From NCBI RefSeq assembly GCF_000517405.1, contig NZ_CP006568.1:2294001-2358000 (forward strand): DNA of 64,000 bases. The letters run 5' to 3'. Origin of the DNA: Candidatus Sodalis pierantonius str. SOPE (GTDB taxonomy: Bacteria > Pseudomonadota > Gammaproteobacteria > Enterobacterales > Enterobacteriaceae). Shown here piece after piece: positions 8,134-18,569 of the stretch. The position numbers were made by a program, and so were the translations under genes. Within the stretch, counting starts at the first letter, position 1. Every line of letters starts with the position of its first letter. The notes under the pieces are model-generated. The model made no database searches and had not been told where the DNA came from. It was given only the letters and a program-made list of their open reading frames with translations.

Positions 8134-9450
8134 GAGCCCGTACCGGATTCTGTGTAAATGCCTTTTCTCAGAAGTGACCGTCCAGACGTTCACCGAACTC
8201 GATAATAAAGCGGCTCATTGCCATGCGCCAGTCCCTCAAAGGCATTGTCCATTTCTGTGAGGCCGCCTGTATCGCCAGCCACACCACCTTTTTCACTGCG
8301 TCGTCGGTCGGGAACACCTTGCGCTTTTTGATGGCATGCCGGATCACGCTGTTTAACGCCTCGATGGCGTTGGTCGTGTAGATCACCTTGCGGATGTCCG
8401 TTGGGTAGGCAAAGAACGTGGCCAGATTGGCCCAGTTTGCCTGCCAGCTTCGACTTATTTGCGGGTAGCGGATGTTCCAGGCACTGGAGAACGCTTCCAG
8501 CGCCTGCAAGCCGGCTTCTTCCGTAGGGGCCTGATAGATAGCTTTCAGGTCGCGGGTGACGGCCTTGTAGTCCTTCCAGGAGACGAACCGCAGGCTGTTG
8601 CGCACCATATGCACGATACACAGCTCTGGAGCCGCGCCTCCGGATACACCGCGTTAATAGCGTCAGGGAAACCTTTCAGCCCGTCTACGCAGGCGATAAG
8701 GATATCGTTCAGGCCGCGGTTTTTCAGCTCTGTCAGCACGTTCAGTCAGAACTTTGCGCCTTCATTTTCGGCCAGCCACATACCTAGCAACTCTTTCTGG
8801 CCTTCGATGTTGATGCCCAGCGCCAGGAACACAGATTTGTTGATGATGCGGCTGTCCTGCCGGACTTTTAGAACGATACAGTCAAGATAAACAATGGGAT
8901 AGACTGCATCCAGAGGCCGGTTTTGCCATTCAACAACCTGCTCCATGACCGCATCGGTGACCTTTGAGACCAGCGCCGGCGAGACAGCGGCGTCATACAG
9001 CTCTTTGAACGAGGCGGCGATCTCGTGGGTGGTCATCCCTTTGGCGTACAACGATAAAATCTGGTTATCCATCCCGGTAATCCGGGTCTGGTTCTTCTTC
9101 ACCAGTTGCGGTTCAAAGGAACCGTCACGATCGCGCGGAGTACGCAGCGCCAGCGGGCCATCGCCAGTGGTAACGGTTTTTGTGGAATAGCCGTTGCGGG
9201 CGTTGGTCCCCGGTTTAGGCTGATTTTTATCGTAGCCGAGGTGATGGGTCATTTCGGCATTGAGAGCTGCTTCGACGCTAATTTTTTTCAGCAGCCGATC
9301 GAAGTGACTGAGATCTTCAGGGGTTTTGAGATTTTTGGCCAGTTCGTTAGCCAGAGCCTGCAACTGTTTTTCGTCCATAAATTAACCTGTTTTTGATGTT
9401 GGATTGAACATATCAAAATCAGGCAAATACACAAATTTCTAAACAGGCTC
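8134..9450 (-). mobile_element. IS256-family element, copy A
   Basis: Full-length copy by comparison with copy D (48455-49769). The end at 9450 is regular (AGGCTC). The end at 8134 is diverged (GAGCCCGTACCGG instead of GACCCTGTACACG). No matching 8-9 bp flanks are seen, so later rearrangement at one side is likely. Confidence 0.88.
8168..9378 (-). pseudogene. IS256 transposase, nonsense and frameshift (copy A)
   Basis: Mutator-type DDE transposase (402 codons in the intact copy D). Here TGA at 8746-8748 replaces the TGG of KFWLNVLTELK, and a 2-base insertion at about 8626 (CTCT for CT) shifts the frame after PEARLQ. Several further missense changes make this the most diverged IS256 copy in the window, hence probably the oldest. 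Confidence 0.9.
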
Positions 9451-9511
9451 TAAAATAACAGTGACTCTTCTAGATGATGAAAAAGGCACTCATGCAAATG
9501 TCCGTGCTAAA

Positions 9512-10567
9512 GACCCTGTACACGATTCTGTGTAAATGCCTTTTCTCAGAAGTGACCGTCCAGGCGGTCACCGAACTCGATAATAAAGCGGCTCATTGCC
9601 ATGCGCCAGTCCCTCAAAGGCATTGTCCATTTCTGTGAGGCCGCCTGTATCGCCAGCCACACCACCTTTTTCACTGCGTCGTCGGTCGGGAACACCTTGC
9701 GCTTTTTGATGGCATGCCGGATCACGCTGTTTAACGACTCGATGGCGTTGGTCGTGTAGATCACCTTGCGGATGTCCGTTGGGTAGGCAAAGAACGTGGC
9801 CAGATTGGCCCAGTTTGCCTGCCAGCTTCGACTTATTTGCGGGTAGCGGATGTCCCAGGCACTGGAGAACGCTTCCAGCGCCTGCAAGCCGGCTTCTTCC
9901 GTAGGGGCCTGATAGATAGAGCTTTCAGGTCGCGGGTGACGGCCTTGTAGTCCTTCCAGGAGACGAACCGCAGGCTGTTGCGCACCATATGTACGATACA
10001 CAGCTGGAGCCGCGCCTCCGGATACACCGCGTTAATAGCGTCAGGAAAACCTTTCAGCCCGTCTACGCAGACGATAAGGATATCGTTCAGGCCGCGGTTT
10101 TTCAGCTCTGTCAGCACGTTCAGCCAGAACTTTGCGCCTTCATTTTCAGCCAGCCACATACCTAGCAACTCTTTCTGGCCTTCGATGTTGATGCCCAGCG
10201 CCAGGAACACAGATTTGTTGATGATGCGGCTGTCCTGCCGGACTTTTAGAACGATACAGTCAAGATAAACAATGGGATAGACTGCATCCAGAGGCCGGTT
10301 TTGCCATTCGACAACCTGCTCCATGACCGCATCGGTGACCTTTGAGACCAGCGCCGGCGAGACATCGGCGTCATACAGCTCTTGGAACGCGGCGGCGATC
10401 TCGCGGGTGGTCATCCCTTTGGCGTACAACGATAAAATCTGGTTATCCATCCCGGTAATCCGGGTCTGGTTCTTCTTCACCAGTTGCGGTTCAAAGGAAC
10501 CGTCACGATCGCGCGGAGTACGCAGCGCCAGCGGGCCATCGCCAGTGGTAACGGTTTTTGTGGAATA
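9512..10567 (-). mobile_element. IS256-family element, copy B (truncated by IS21 copy 2)
   Basis: The terminus at 9512 is regular (GACCCTGTACACG). The other side ends inside the transposase gene at 10567, where the IS21 tip TGCTGGTTCCGG begins. The missing 5' part of the IS256 is not found on the far side of the IS21. It lies 61 bases from copy A in the same orientation. Confidence 0.9.
9546..10567 (-). pseudogene. IS256 transposase fragment (copy B)
   Basis: Lacks about the first 62 codons, which are cut at the IS21 junction, and carries a 2-base insertion at about 9919 (GATAGATAGAGC for GATAGATAGC) that shifts the frame in LKAIYQAP. Catalytic Asp residues in YLDCIV and CVDGLKGF are present; the product cannot be functional. 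Confidence 0.9.
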
Positions 10568-10690
10568 TGCTGGTTCCGGTCACATCCGATCACTGATTCC
10601 GATTTCACCCGATCACTAATTCTGATTTCATCCGATCACTGATTCCGGTCGCCCGATCAGCGATTCCGATTCTGTCCGATCGCTCATCTT
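10568..10690. repeat. IS21 left-end subterminal repeats (copy 2)
   Basis: Five imperfect units of the type CCGATCACTGATTCCGATT in tandem with a period of about 22-23 bp between the tip and istA. These are probable IstA binding sites. Shorter related repeats occupy the other end (13060-13162). Confidence 0.75.
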
Positions 10691-10730
10691 CTGTTCCGCC
10701 ATACTCTGGAGACTTTTAGCTTCCGGGGGC

Positions 10731-12281
10731 ATGGCACGTAAAAAGAAGAAAGCGAGAACGGAAATGTGCATCTATATTAATGTATTACGTATGAAATTCG
10801 AGCAGCGTCTCTCGAATCGCACTATCGCAGCAGCGCTCGGCATAGGCTGTACTACCGTGCACGATATCCTCGGCCGATTCACGGTAGCTAACCTGGTCTG
10901 GCCATTGCCGGCGGAACTGTCCCCCGTCGACCTCGACCGCCTGCTCTATCCCGGCAAATCCGGAAAAGTTATCAATACCTTACCCAGCTGGCTTGATATC
11001 GATACCGAGTTAAGCCGCAAGGACATGACCAAGCAGCTGCTCTGGATGGAATATCAGTCCGCCGTGGGCGGTGATGCCCTCGGTTACTCACAGTTTTGTG
11101 CACTGTTCCGTGACTGGAAAAAGAAGTAGCGGCGTTCCATGCGCATGGAGCACAAGGCTGGCGAAAAGCTCTTCATCGATTTCTGTGGCCCCACCGTACC
11201 TATCGTCAACCCTGCGACCGGTAGCGTACGCCAGGTCGCTATCTTCGTCGCTGCCATGGGCGTGTCAGGCTATGCGTATATCGAAGCCTGCGAAGGCCAG
11301 GACATGGCATCGTGGCTCAACGCCAATAGCCGCTGCCTGCACTTCATGGGTGGGGTTCCGGAGCTGATGATACCTGATAATCTGCGCAGCGCTGTCAGCA
11401 CCCCTGACCGCTATGAGCCGGTCATAAACCAGAGCTACCAGGCGCTGGCAAATCACTATGAGACAGTGGTGCTACCGGCGCGCCCGAGAAAACCGAAAGA
11501 CAAGGCGAAGGCAGAATCAACTGTGCAGCTGGTAGAACGCTGGGTTTTGGCCCGGTTGCGTAAACGTAGGTTCTACTCACTGGCCGAACTCAACCAGGTG
11601 ATACGAGAACTCAATCATGAGTTGAATCTGCGCCCGATGCGTCATTACGGCGGACAAAGTCGCCTTGAACGCTTCGAGCAGCTGGACAAACCGGTTCTTG
11701 GGCCTCTACCGCCCACACAATGGGAATACAGTGAGTATCTCGTTGCCCGAGTGGGACCTGATTACCACATAAACTACGGCAAAAACTGGTACTCGGTGCC
11801 ACATCCGCTGGTTGGCGAGCGCGTTGACGTCATCGCCACCCAACGGCTGGTGCAAATCCACCATAAGGGCGTCTGCGTGGCTACGCACCCTCGCAGCGAT
11901 AACGCCTATAGGCACACGACTCAGGCGGCGCACATGCCGGCTAACCATAAGGGGCAGAGTCAGTGGACGCCGGAAAGGCTGTGCAGTTGGGCGCTGTCGG
12001 TGGGTGTGTGCACACTGAAAGTGGTCGAGTCCATCCAAAAGAGCAAAGCCCATCCGGAGCAGGCTTACCGCTCCGTGCTGGGGCTACTCAATCTGCAACG
12101 GCGCTATGAGACGACGCGACTGGAGAAGGCCTGCGCGCTGGCGTTGGAGAAAGGGTGCATTAACCGCTCTTTCATAGCCAACGTATTGAAACACGGTCGT
12201 GAAAGTGAGGTCACCCAGGACGGAGCCGGCGTATCAATGCTGGTTCACGAAAACCTCCGAAGTCCGGACAGTTATCACTAA
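10731..12281 (+). pseudogene. istA: istA transposase, amber stop (IS21 copy 2)
   Basis: 516 codons. TAG at 11127-11129 replaces the CAG in WKKKQRRSMRMEHK seen in copies 1 and 3. The downstream frame (from 11139) retains Asp (LFIDFCG), Asp (MIPDNLR) and Glu (KAKAEST) without the HTH. It is inactivated at a different codon from copy 1. Confidence 0.92.
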
Positions 12282-12292
12282 GGAGAATAAAT

Positions 12293-13042
12293 ATGGATAC
12301 ACTGTTAATGGCTCTGCGAGAGCTGAAGTTGTCGGCAATGGTCCAGGCGTTGGAGACGCAACGCGAACTCCCGAGGAGTTATGGGGAGCTGGGGTTCGAG
12401 GAGCGGTTGTCGCTAATGGTAGAAGAGGAAAATTTGCATAGAAAAAACAACCATATATGCCGTCTGCGACGGCAATTGCAAATGCGCTTGCAGGCAAAAC
12501 CGGAAGATATCCGTTATATCCCTAGCCGAGGAGTGACACCGGAGCAGATGCGAGATCTGCTAGGGGGACAATATCTGAAATATCAGAAAAGCATACTCAT
12601 CACGGGGCCGACAGGTACGGGCAAAACCTGGCTCAGTTGTGCGCTTGGTGAGCAGGCATGCCGGCAGCAATATAGCGTGCGTTACTGGCGAGTGGGTCGG
12701 TTGCTGGCCCATCTTCACCAGTGTCAGGTAGACGGGACCTATCTAAAACAGCTTAAGTAGTTAGAAAAAATAGAGTTACTGATCTTGGACGACGTGGGCC
12801 TAGAATCAATAAGTCCGATGCAGGCAACGATGCTGTTGGAGGTGATGGAAGATCGCTACGACAAAAGCAGCAGCATCCTGATCAGTCAACTGCCGGTGAA
12901 AAAATGGTATGGACTGATAGAAAACCCCACGACAGCTGACGCGTTACTCGATCGGTTAGTACACCCCAGCTATAGACTGGAACTTAAAGGCGAATCACTA
13001 CGCAAAGAGCAAGGAGTAGCCAGCACAGGAAAAATAGACTAA
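12293..13042 (+). pseudogene. istB: istB helper ATPase, amber stop (IS21 copy 2)
   Basis: 249 codons in the intact copy 3. Walker A GPTGTGKTWLS is present, but TAG at 12758-12760 replaces a CAG (KQLKQLEK), just before Walker B (LILDDVGLE). The second half is open from 12785. Confidence 0.92.
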
Positions 13043-13224
13043 ACCCGAGTCAGAAGATGAGCGAACACGTGATCGAATATCACTGGAATGGGTGATCGGA
13101 AAATATCGGAATAACTGATCGGATGTCGCCGGAACAGCTGATCGGATACGTCGGAATCTGCAAGGCGTCGGCCATTGGGCGTGGCGGCGCAGTGAATGAT
13201 GATGCGATGAATGACGCGGGACAT

Positions 13225-13250
13225 AAAAAAACCTCATGCAGAACATGAGG
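13225..13250 (-). terminator. Rho-independent terminator downstream of mor
   Basis: Read on the minus strand: CCTCATG, TTCTG loop, CATGAGG, then seven T. It lies about 57 bases after the mor stop and should end the minus-strand Mu-like early operon. Confidence 0.88.
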
Positions 13251-13306
13251 CTATTGTGGCGAAAGGCGGCCGGCGGTGCCGGTAACGGGGGCGTAGAGGG
13301 TAATAC

Positions 13307-13751
13307 TCAGAACAGGGTGGGTTGCTCGGGCGGTGGTCCCGCCTGACGCTGGCGCACCAGTTCGCGGGCGCGGGTCGCGGCGATGCCATAGCGCGGGCAC
13401 AATAGCGTCAGGGCCATGGTGGTGGACTCCCCCCTGCGCCCGCAGCCGGTCCAGCTCAGCCAGGAAGCAGCGGTTACGCCAGGCCATGTCACAGCGGGGG
13501 ATATACAGCTCCTCGCCGCCAAAATGGCGCATCAGCAGCGCCACCTGCGAGGGCGTCAGGACGTCTTGCAGCAGGACAATGCGTCGCTCCCCCGCGCCAC
13601 GCAACCCCTTGCCGATGCGAAACGGCACCCCGCCGAAATGGCGAATAAGCGACTCGGTGGCTGGGAAGCCTATCAGGCCGGCAATCTGCTGCACCGACTC
13701 TGGCAGCAATGCCTGCACCTCAGCGTAATCCGGCTGCAGCGACGGTTGCAT
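13307..13751 (-). pseudogene. Mor/gp16-type late-gene activator (Mu-like), frameshifted
   Basis: Mor-family DNA-binding activator of Mu-like middle/late transcription. The start region is MQPSLQPDYAEVQALLPESVQQIAGLIGFP; the family C-terminal helix-turn-helix is STTMALTLLCPRYGIAATRARELVRQR, ending PPPEQPTLF. The two halves are in different frames, and the shift lies at or near a run of six C at 13429-13434 (LDRLRAQGG / ESTTMAL). The ATG overlaps the gemA stop (TGATG). Unless slippage restores the frame, the activator is lost. Confidence 0.82.
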
Positions 13752-14146
13752 CACAGCCTCCCGTGCCGTTTGGCGTCCATAATCAGCATTTGCATCAGCC
13801 GGCACACCTGCGCATCATCGAGCCATTCTACGGGCTTTTTTCCGCCCAGCATACGCGCAATCATGCCATCGAGGTAGCCCCAGGGCCGCCCGGCGCTGGC
13901 GAGCAGCGCCTCAATTTTGCTGAGCATCCCCTGACGTCCTGCCGCCACACGCGGCTTGCGGCCCTGTTTGGGTAACGAGGTAAAGCCCTGACGGCGCATA
14001 TAGCGCACCACCCGCGCCAGCTCGGCGGCAGTACACTCCTTGGCGCTTTGCTTACCGGTCTCGCGCAGCAGGACGCCCCGGTAGGTCTCTTCATCCCAGC
14101 CGAGTGTATTTTTACCCGTGTGCACAATTTTAATCAGATTTTTCAT
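13751..14146 (-). CDS. gemA: GemA/Gp16-like phage regulatory protein
   Basis: About 131 residues from MKNLIKIVHTGKNTLGWDEETYRGVLLRETGKQSAKECTAAEL. This is the Mu Gp16/GemA (DUF1018) pattern, continuing with YMRRQGF and the C-terminal WGYLDGMIARMLGGKKPVEWL. In Mu, GemA modulates host gene expression and DNA supercoiling. The ATG at 14152 two codons upstream is an alternative start. The gene overlaps the preceding exonuclease remnant and is coupled to mor, the usual Mu-like early order. The frame is intact. Confidence 0.82.
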   Translation of the reverse strand: MKNLIKIVHTGKNTLGWDEETYRGVLLRETGKQSAKECTAAELARVVRYMRRQGFTSLPKQGRKPRVAAGRQGMLSKIEALLASAGRPWGYLDGMIARMLGGKKPVEWLDDAQVCRLMQMLIMDAKRHGRL

Positions 14147-14872
14147 GAGCATCACTCCGAAGGTTAACCGCATGATGATGGTGTCCCGGCGAATGCCTCT
14201 CCCTCTCACTGAAGAAAGACACTGGGGGCAATAACCCCAGTGCGGTCAAGGCGCGCTGGCATTGGGCTAGTTGGTATTCGGTTACTGACGCATAAGACGT
14301 GCCCTCATCAGGAAATAATCGTTGCCAGGCGGCATGCGCTATCTTGACCTGGTGCAGCGCATCGGCCAGCGCATGATGCTTTTCCCCGTCAAACGGGATA
14401 GCGCGCACATCAATGCCTGACAGCCGTACCAGGGTGCGCAGGTCGGCGACATCCCTGAATGACCAGGGGTAGCGGTCATTGCCCTGTCGTCTTTTTGCGG
14501 GTCAACGCGGTCGAACCAGCTTTGCAGCAGGGCAATATCGAATACCGCGCCGTTACTCCAGGGCACACAGGGCTTGGCGCAGTGGGTGGAGATGAACGTC
14601 CGCAAGGCGCGCGCCACAACATCGGGACGCGCCTTACCGCCAAAGGCTTCGTGACGGGCGTCATCGCTCTGTTTTTGCCACCACAGCAGGGTCTCTTCCT
14701 CTGGCTGGCCGTATTGGATTGCGGCCTGATAATCGATACGCGCATAAAACGTCTGTCCAACCAGCCCCGTTGCCGGCTCAAACATCACCGCCGCCACCGA
14801 CAATATCGGGCAACCGGCTTTTTTACCCAGCGTTTCGATATCGAGCATCACGTTATTCATGGGTCTGTTCAT
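14130..14872 (-). pseudogene. 3'-5' exonuclease (RNase T-like/ExoVIII-like), frameshifted
   Basis: DEDD-type exonuclease as found in many prophages. The N-terminal part has Exo I MLDIETLG, then FYARIDYQ, ETLLWWQKQSDDAR and the region VPWSNGAVFDIALLQSWF. The frame then breaks at about 14455-14475, and the C-terminal Exo III-like KHHALADALHQVKIAHAAWQ is in another frame (ends at 14130). The start at 14872 has GAGGAAAAATC upstream. A related, also broken gene lies at 24734-25304 in the P2-like prophage. Confidence 0.8.
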
Positions 14873-14881
14873 GATTTTTCC

Positions 14882-14997
14882 TCAATGCTGTTTTTTATAA
14901 AGCATGACCGCCTGTTTCATTTGCTGCCGAATAGCATCTGAATAAATCATGCATTGCCGCGCGTCATAAAAACGCAGGCTGAAGGGCAGCGGGACGA
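14882..14997 (-). pseudogene. C-terminal remnant of a small phage protein
   Basis: The last 37 codons of a minus-strand gene ending in DAIRQQMKQAVMLYKKQH, located just upstream of the exonuclease and cut by the IS5 end at 14998. The family is not recognised. Confidence 0.45.
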
Positions 14998-15824
14998 GGC
15001 TTTGTTGAATAAATCGAACTTTTAGGTGACTGGCGGCTCTGATCACTACATTCGTTTTAACATCAGGTCCCCATGGCAAAGCAAAAGTTTAAAATCACCA
15101 ACTGGCCCGCATACAACAATGCGCTCAGGCAGCGGGGAGACCTGACAGTACGGCTTGATGAGTCAGCCATTGCTGCATGGACTGAGAGTACACCACCTGA
15201 ACATCGTGGCCGGCCGCTTCACTACACCGATATGGCCATTACCACGGTTCTGATGATAAAGCGCGTGTTTAACCTTTCGCTCCGGGCGTTACAGGGTTTC
15301 GTTGACGCGATTTTTAAACTGATGGGGCTGTCGCTGCGCTGCCCAGATTACTCTCTGGTCAGCCGGCGAGCAAAAACCGTCGACATCAGCATAAAAACGC
15401 CAACCCGCGGCGAAATCTCACACCTGGTCATCGATGGCACCGGCCTGAAAATCTTCGGCGAAGGCGAATGGAAAGTCAGGCAGCATGGGGCTGAGAGGCG
15501 CAGAGTATGGCGCAAGCTTCATCTGGCAGTAGATAGCGCGACACATGAAATTATCTGTGCCGATTTATCGCTAAGCGGTACGACAGATGCGCAGGCGCTG
15601 CCCGGGCTGATTAACCAAACCCACCGGAAAATCAGGGAAGCGTCGGCTGACAGTGCTTACGATACGCGTTACTGTCATGATGCTCTGCTGAGGAAAAAAA
15701 TAAAGCCGCTTATCCCACCGCGAAGTGGTGCGCAATATTGGCCAGCTCGATACCATAAGCGTAACCATGCGGTGGCAAATCAGCATCTGAGCGGCAATAA
15801 CGATACCTGGAAAAAGAAAGTAGG
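14998..15824 (+). mobile_element. IS5/IS903-type element, copy 1 (3' part missing)
   Basis: Begins with the regular end GGCTTTGTTGAATAAATC. It ends at 15824 inside the transposase gene, where IS256 copy C begins. The missing 230 or so bases of the IS5 are not found beyond the IS256, so this is a rearranged junction and not a simple nested insertion. Confidence 0.92.
15073..15824 (+). pseudogene. IS5-type transposase, C-terminus missing (copy 1)
   Basis: Identical in plan to the 307-residue copies 2-4 up to DTWKKKVG. It keeps the catalytic Asp residues (VIDGTG, ADSAYD) but lacks the Glu of SLAETAMFRFK. Inactive. Confidence 0.92.
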
Positions 15825-17139
15825 GAGCCTGTTTAGAAATTTGTGTATTTGCCTGATTTTGATATGTTCAATCCAACATCAAAAACAGGTTAATTTATGG
15901 ACGAAAAACAGTTGCAGGCTCTGGCTAACGAACTGGCCAAAAATCTCAAAACCCCTGAAGATCTCAGTCACTTCGATCGGCTGCTGAAAAAAATCAGCGT
16001 CGAAGCAGCTCTCAATGCCGAAATGACCCATCACCTCGGCTACGATAAAAATTAGCCTAAACCGGGGACCAACGCCCGCAACGGCTATTCCACAAAAACC
16101 GTTACCACTGGCGATGACCCGCTGGCGCTGCGTACTCCGCGCGATCGTGACGGTTCCTTTGAACCGCAACTGGTGAAGAAGAACCAGACCCGGATTACCG
16201 GGATGGATAACCAGATTTTATCGTTGTACGCCAAAGGGATGACCACCCGCGAGATCGCCGCCGCGTTCAAAGAGCTGTATGACGCCGATGTCTCGCCGGC
16301 GCTGGTCTCAAAGGTCACCGATGCGGTCATGGAGCAGGTTGTCGAATGGCAAAACCGGCCTCTGGATGCAGTCTATCCCATTGTTTATCTTGACTGTATC
16401 GTTCTAAAAGTCCGGCAGGACAGCCGCATCATCAACAAATCTGTGTTCCTGGCGCTGGGCATCAACATCGAAGGCCAGAAAGAGTTGCTAGGTATGTGGC
16501 TGGCCGAAAATGAAGGCGCAAAGTTCTGGCTGAACGTGCTGACAGAGCTGAAAAACCGCGGCCTGAACGATATCCTTATCGCCTGCGTAGACGGGCTGAA
16601 AGGTTTCCCTGACGCTATTAACGCGGTGTATCCGGAGGCGCGGCTCCAGCTGTGTATCGTGCATATGGTGCGCAACAGCCTGCGGTTCGTCTCCTGGAAG
16701 GACTACAAGGCCGTCACCCGCGACCTGAAAGCTATCTATCAGGCCCCTACGGAAGAAGCCGGCTTGCAGGCGCTGGAAGCGTTCTCCAGTGCCTGGGACA
16801 TCCGCTACCCGCAAATAAGTCGAAGCTGGCAGGCAAACTGGGCCAATCTGGCCACGTTCTTTGCCTACCCAACGGACATCCGCAAGGTGATCTACACGAC
16901 CAACGCCATCGAGTCGTTAAACAGCGTGATCCGGTATGCCATCAAAAAGCGCAAGGTGTTCCCGACCGACGACGCAGTGAAAAAGGTGGTGTGGCTGGCG
17001 ATACAGGCGGCCTCACAGAAATGGACAATGCCTTTGAGGGACTGGCGCATGGCAATGAGCCGCTTTATTATCGAGTTCGGTGACCGCCTGGACGGTCACT
17101 TCTGAGAAAAGGCATTTACACAGAATCGTGTACAGGGTC
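15825..17139 (+). mobile_element. IS256-family element, copy C (full length)
   Basis: 1315 bp with regular ends GAGCCTGTTTAG and TACAGGGTC. The left flank is IS5 copy 1 and the right flank is a P2-type integrase. The flanking octamers differ (AAAGTAGG / AGGTAAAT), so the two sides did not arise from one insertion. Confidence 0.92.
15897..17105 (+). pseudogene. IS256 transposase, single amber stop (copy C)
   Basis: 402 codons as in copy D, with TAG at 16053-16055 in place of CAG (YDKNQPKPG). The rest of the frame is open from 16173 and retains Asp, Asp and Glu of the DDE triad. It is the least damaged of the three broken copies. Confidence 0.93.
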
Positions 17140-17338
17140 AGGTAAATTAGGAAATAAGATCACCTATCTCAACACAAAAAACAACAAAAACAGGGCAGTT
17201 CCCATTTCCACTGAACTTTGTGCTCAAATCACAGACAGTATTCAGAACGGCCGGCTATTTGCAAATCTCAACTATCGATATGTAAGAGACTGCATTAAAG
17301 AAATCGCCCCCAACCTTCCAGCAGGTCAAGCAGTGCAC

Positions 17339-17347
17339 GTTCTGCGC
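17339..17347. repeat. Target duplication, left of IS5 copy 2
   Basis: GTTCTGCGC, repeated exactly at 18403-18411. A 9-bp duplication is the known IS903-group hallmark. Confidence 0.93.
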
Positions 17348-18402
17348 GGCTTTGTTGAATAAATCGAACTTTTAGGTGACTGGCGGCTCTGATCACTACA
17401 TTCGTTTCAACATCAGGTCCCCATGGCAAAGCAAAAGTTTAAAATCACCAACTGGCCCGCATACAACAATGCGCTCAGGCAGCGGGGGGACATGACAGTA
17501 TGGCTTGATGAGTCAGCCATTGCTGCATGGACTGAGAGTACACCACCTGAACATCGTGGCCGGCCGCTTCACTATACCGATATGGCCATTACCACGGTTC
17601 TGATGATAAAGCGCGTGTTTAACCTTTCGCTCCGGGCGTTACAGGGTTTCGTTGACGCGATTTTTAAACTGATGGGGCTGTCGCTGCGCTGCCCAGATTA
17701 CTCTCTGGTCAGCCGGCGAGCAAAAACCGTCGACATCAGCATAAAAACGCCAACCCGCGGCGAAATCTCACACCTGGTCATCGATGGCACCGGCCTGAAA
17801 ATCTTCGGCGAAGGCGAATGGAAAGTCAGGCAGCATGGGGCTGAGAGGCGCAGAGTATGGCGCAAGCTTCATCTGGCAGTAGATAGCGCGACACATGAAA
17901 TTATCTGTGCCGATTTATCGCTAAGCGGTACGACAGATGCGCAGGCGCTGCCCGGGCTGATTAACCAAACCCACCGGAAAATCAGGGAAGCGTCGGCTGA
18001 CAGTGCTTACGATACGCGTTACTGTCATGATGCTCTGCTGAGGAAAAAAATAAAGCCGCTTATCCCACCGCGAAGTGGTGCGCAATATTGGCCAGTTCGA
18101 TACCATGAGCGTAACCATGCGGTGGCAAATCAGCATCTGAGCGGCAATAACGATACCTGGAAAAAGAAAGTAGGTTATCACCGGCGTTCACTGGCTGAAA
18201 CGGCCATGTTCCGGTTTAAAACACTTCTGGGTGGTCATCTGAGTCTGCATGACTATGACGCGCAGGTAGGTGAGGCTATGGCAATGGTCAAAGCGCTTAA
18301 CCGGATCACGCTGTTAAGAATGCCAAACAGCGTCCGTATCATGTAACAATCGCCCTGATAGGGAGGAAGTCGTCACAAATTTCGGATTTATTCAACAAAG
18401 CG
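17348..18402 (+). mobile_element. IS5/IS903-type element, copy 2 (intact)
   Basis: 1055 bp, with ends GGCTTTGTTGAATAAATC and GGATTTATTCAACAAAGCG. It is inserted in the integrase gene with a perfect 9-bp duplication, so it is a recent, undisturbed insertion. Confidence 0.95.
17423..18346 (+). CDS. IS5-family transposase (copy 2)
   Basis: 307 residues, full length. DDE triad: Asp in LVIDGTGLKIF, Asp in ADSAYDTRY, Glu in RRSLAETAMFRFK with the Y-R-E signature of the IS5/IS4 group. It is nearly identical to the copies at 27396 and 50669, with a few missense differences (MTVW, VRYHERN, LLRMPNS). Probably active. Confidence 0.95.
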   Translation: MAKQKFKITNWPAYNNALRQRGDMTVWLDESAIAAWTESTPPEHRGRPLHYTDMAITTVLMIKRVFNLSLRALQGFVDAIFKLMGLSLRCPDYSLVSRRAKTVDISIKTPTRGEISHLVIDGTGLKIFGEGEWKVRQHGAERRRVWRKLHLAVDSATHEIICADLSLSGTTDAQALPGLINQTHRKIREASADSAYDTRYCHDALLRKKIKPLIPPRSGAQYWPVRYHERNHAVANQHLSGNNDTWKKKVGYHRRSLAETAMFRFKTLLGGHLSLHDYDAQVGEAMAMVKALNRITLLRMPNSVRIM

Positions 18403-18411
18403 GTTCTGCGC
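18403..18411. repeat. Target duplication, right of IS5 copy 2
   Basis: GTTCTGCGC, matching 17339-17347. Confidence 0.93.
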
Positions 18412-18569
18412 CATACATTTGCCAGTCACTTTATGATGAATGGAGGGAACATCCTAGCCCTGCAAAGAATTTTGGAACATTCAAGTATTTTACAAACGAT
18501 GGTTTATGCGCATTTTGCTCATGATTATTTAGAAGATGCCGTCAGATTTAATCCGTTGGAGAATCAGCA

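Larger units (their letters stand above)
10568..13162 (+). mobile_element. IS21-family element, copy 2 (complete ends)
   Basis: 2595 bp, bounded by TGCTGGTTCCGG and CGGAATCTGCA (inverted ends TGCxGxTTCCG). It contains istA and istB, both broken. The left flank is IS256 copy B and the right flank is Mu-like phage DNA. There is no target duplication, so at least one flank was exchanged by recombination after insertion. Confidence 0.93.

Noticed and set aside
9978..10619. Antisense frames of 80-108 codons within IS256 copies
   Set aside because: Shadows of the transposase gene, present in every copy in the same place.
10568..10690. Tandem 22-23 bp units suggestive of a small CRISPR array
   Set aside because: Units are imperfect, without constant-length unique spacers, and occur at each IS21 end; they are transposase sites. 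No cas genes are present.
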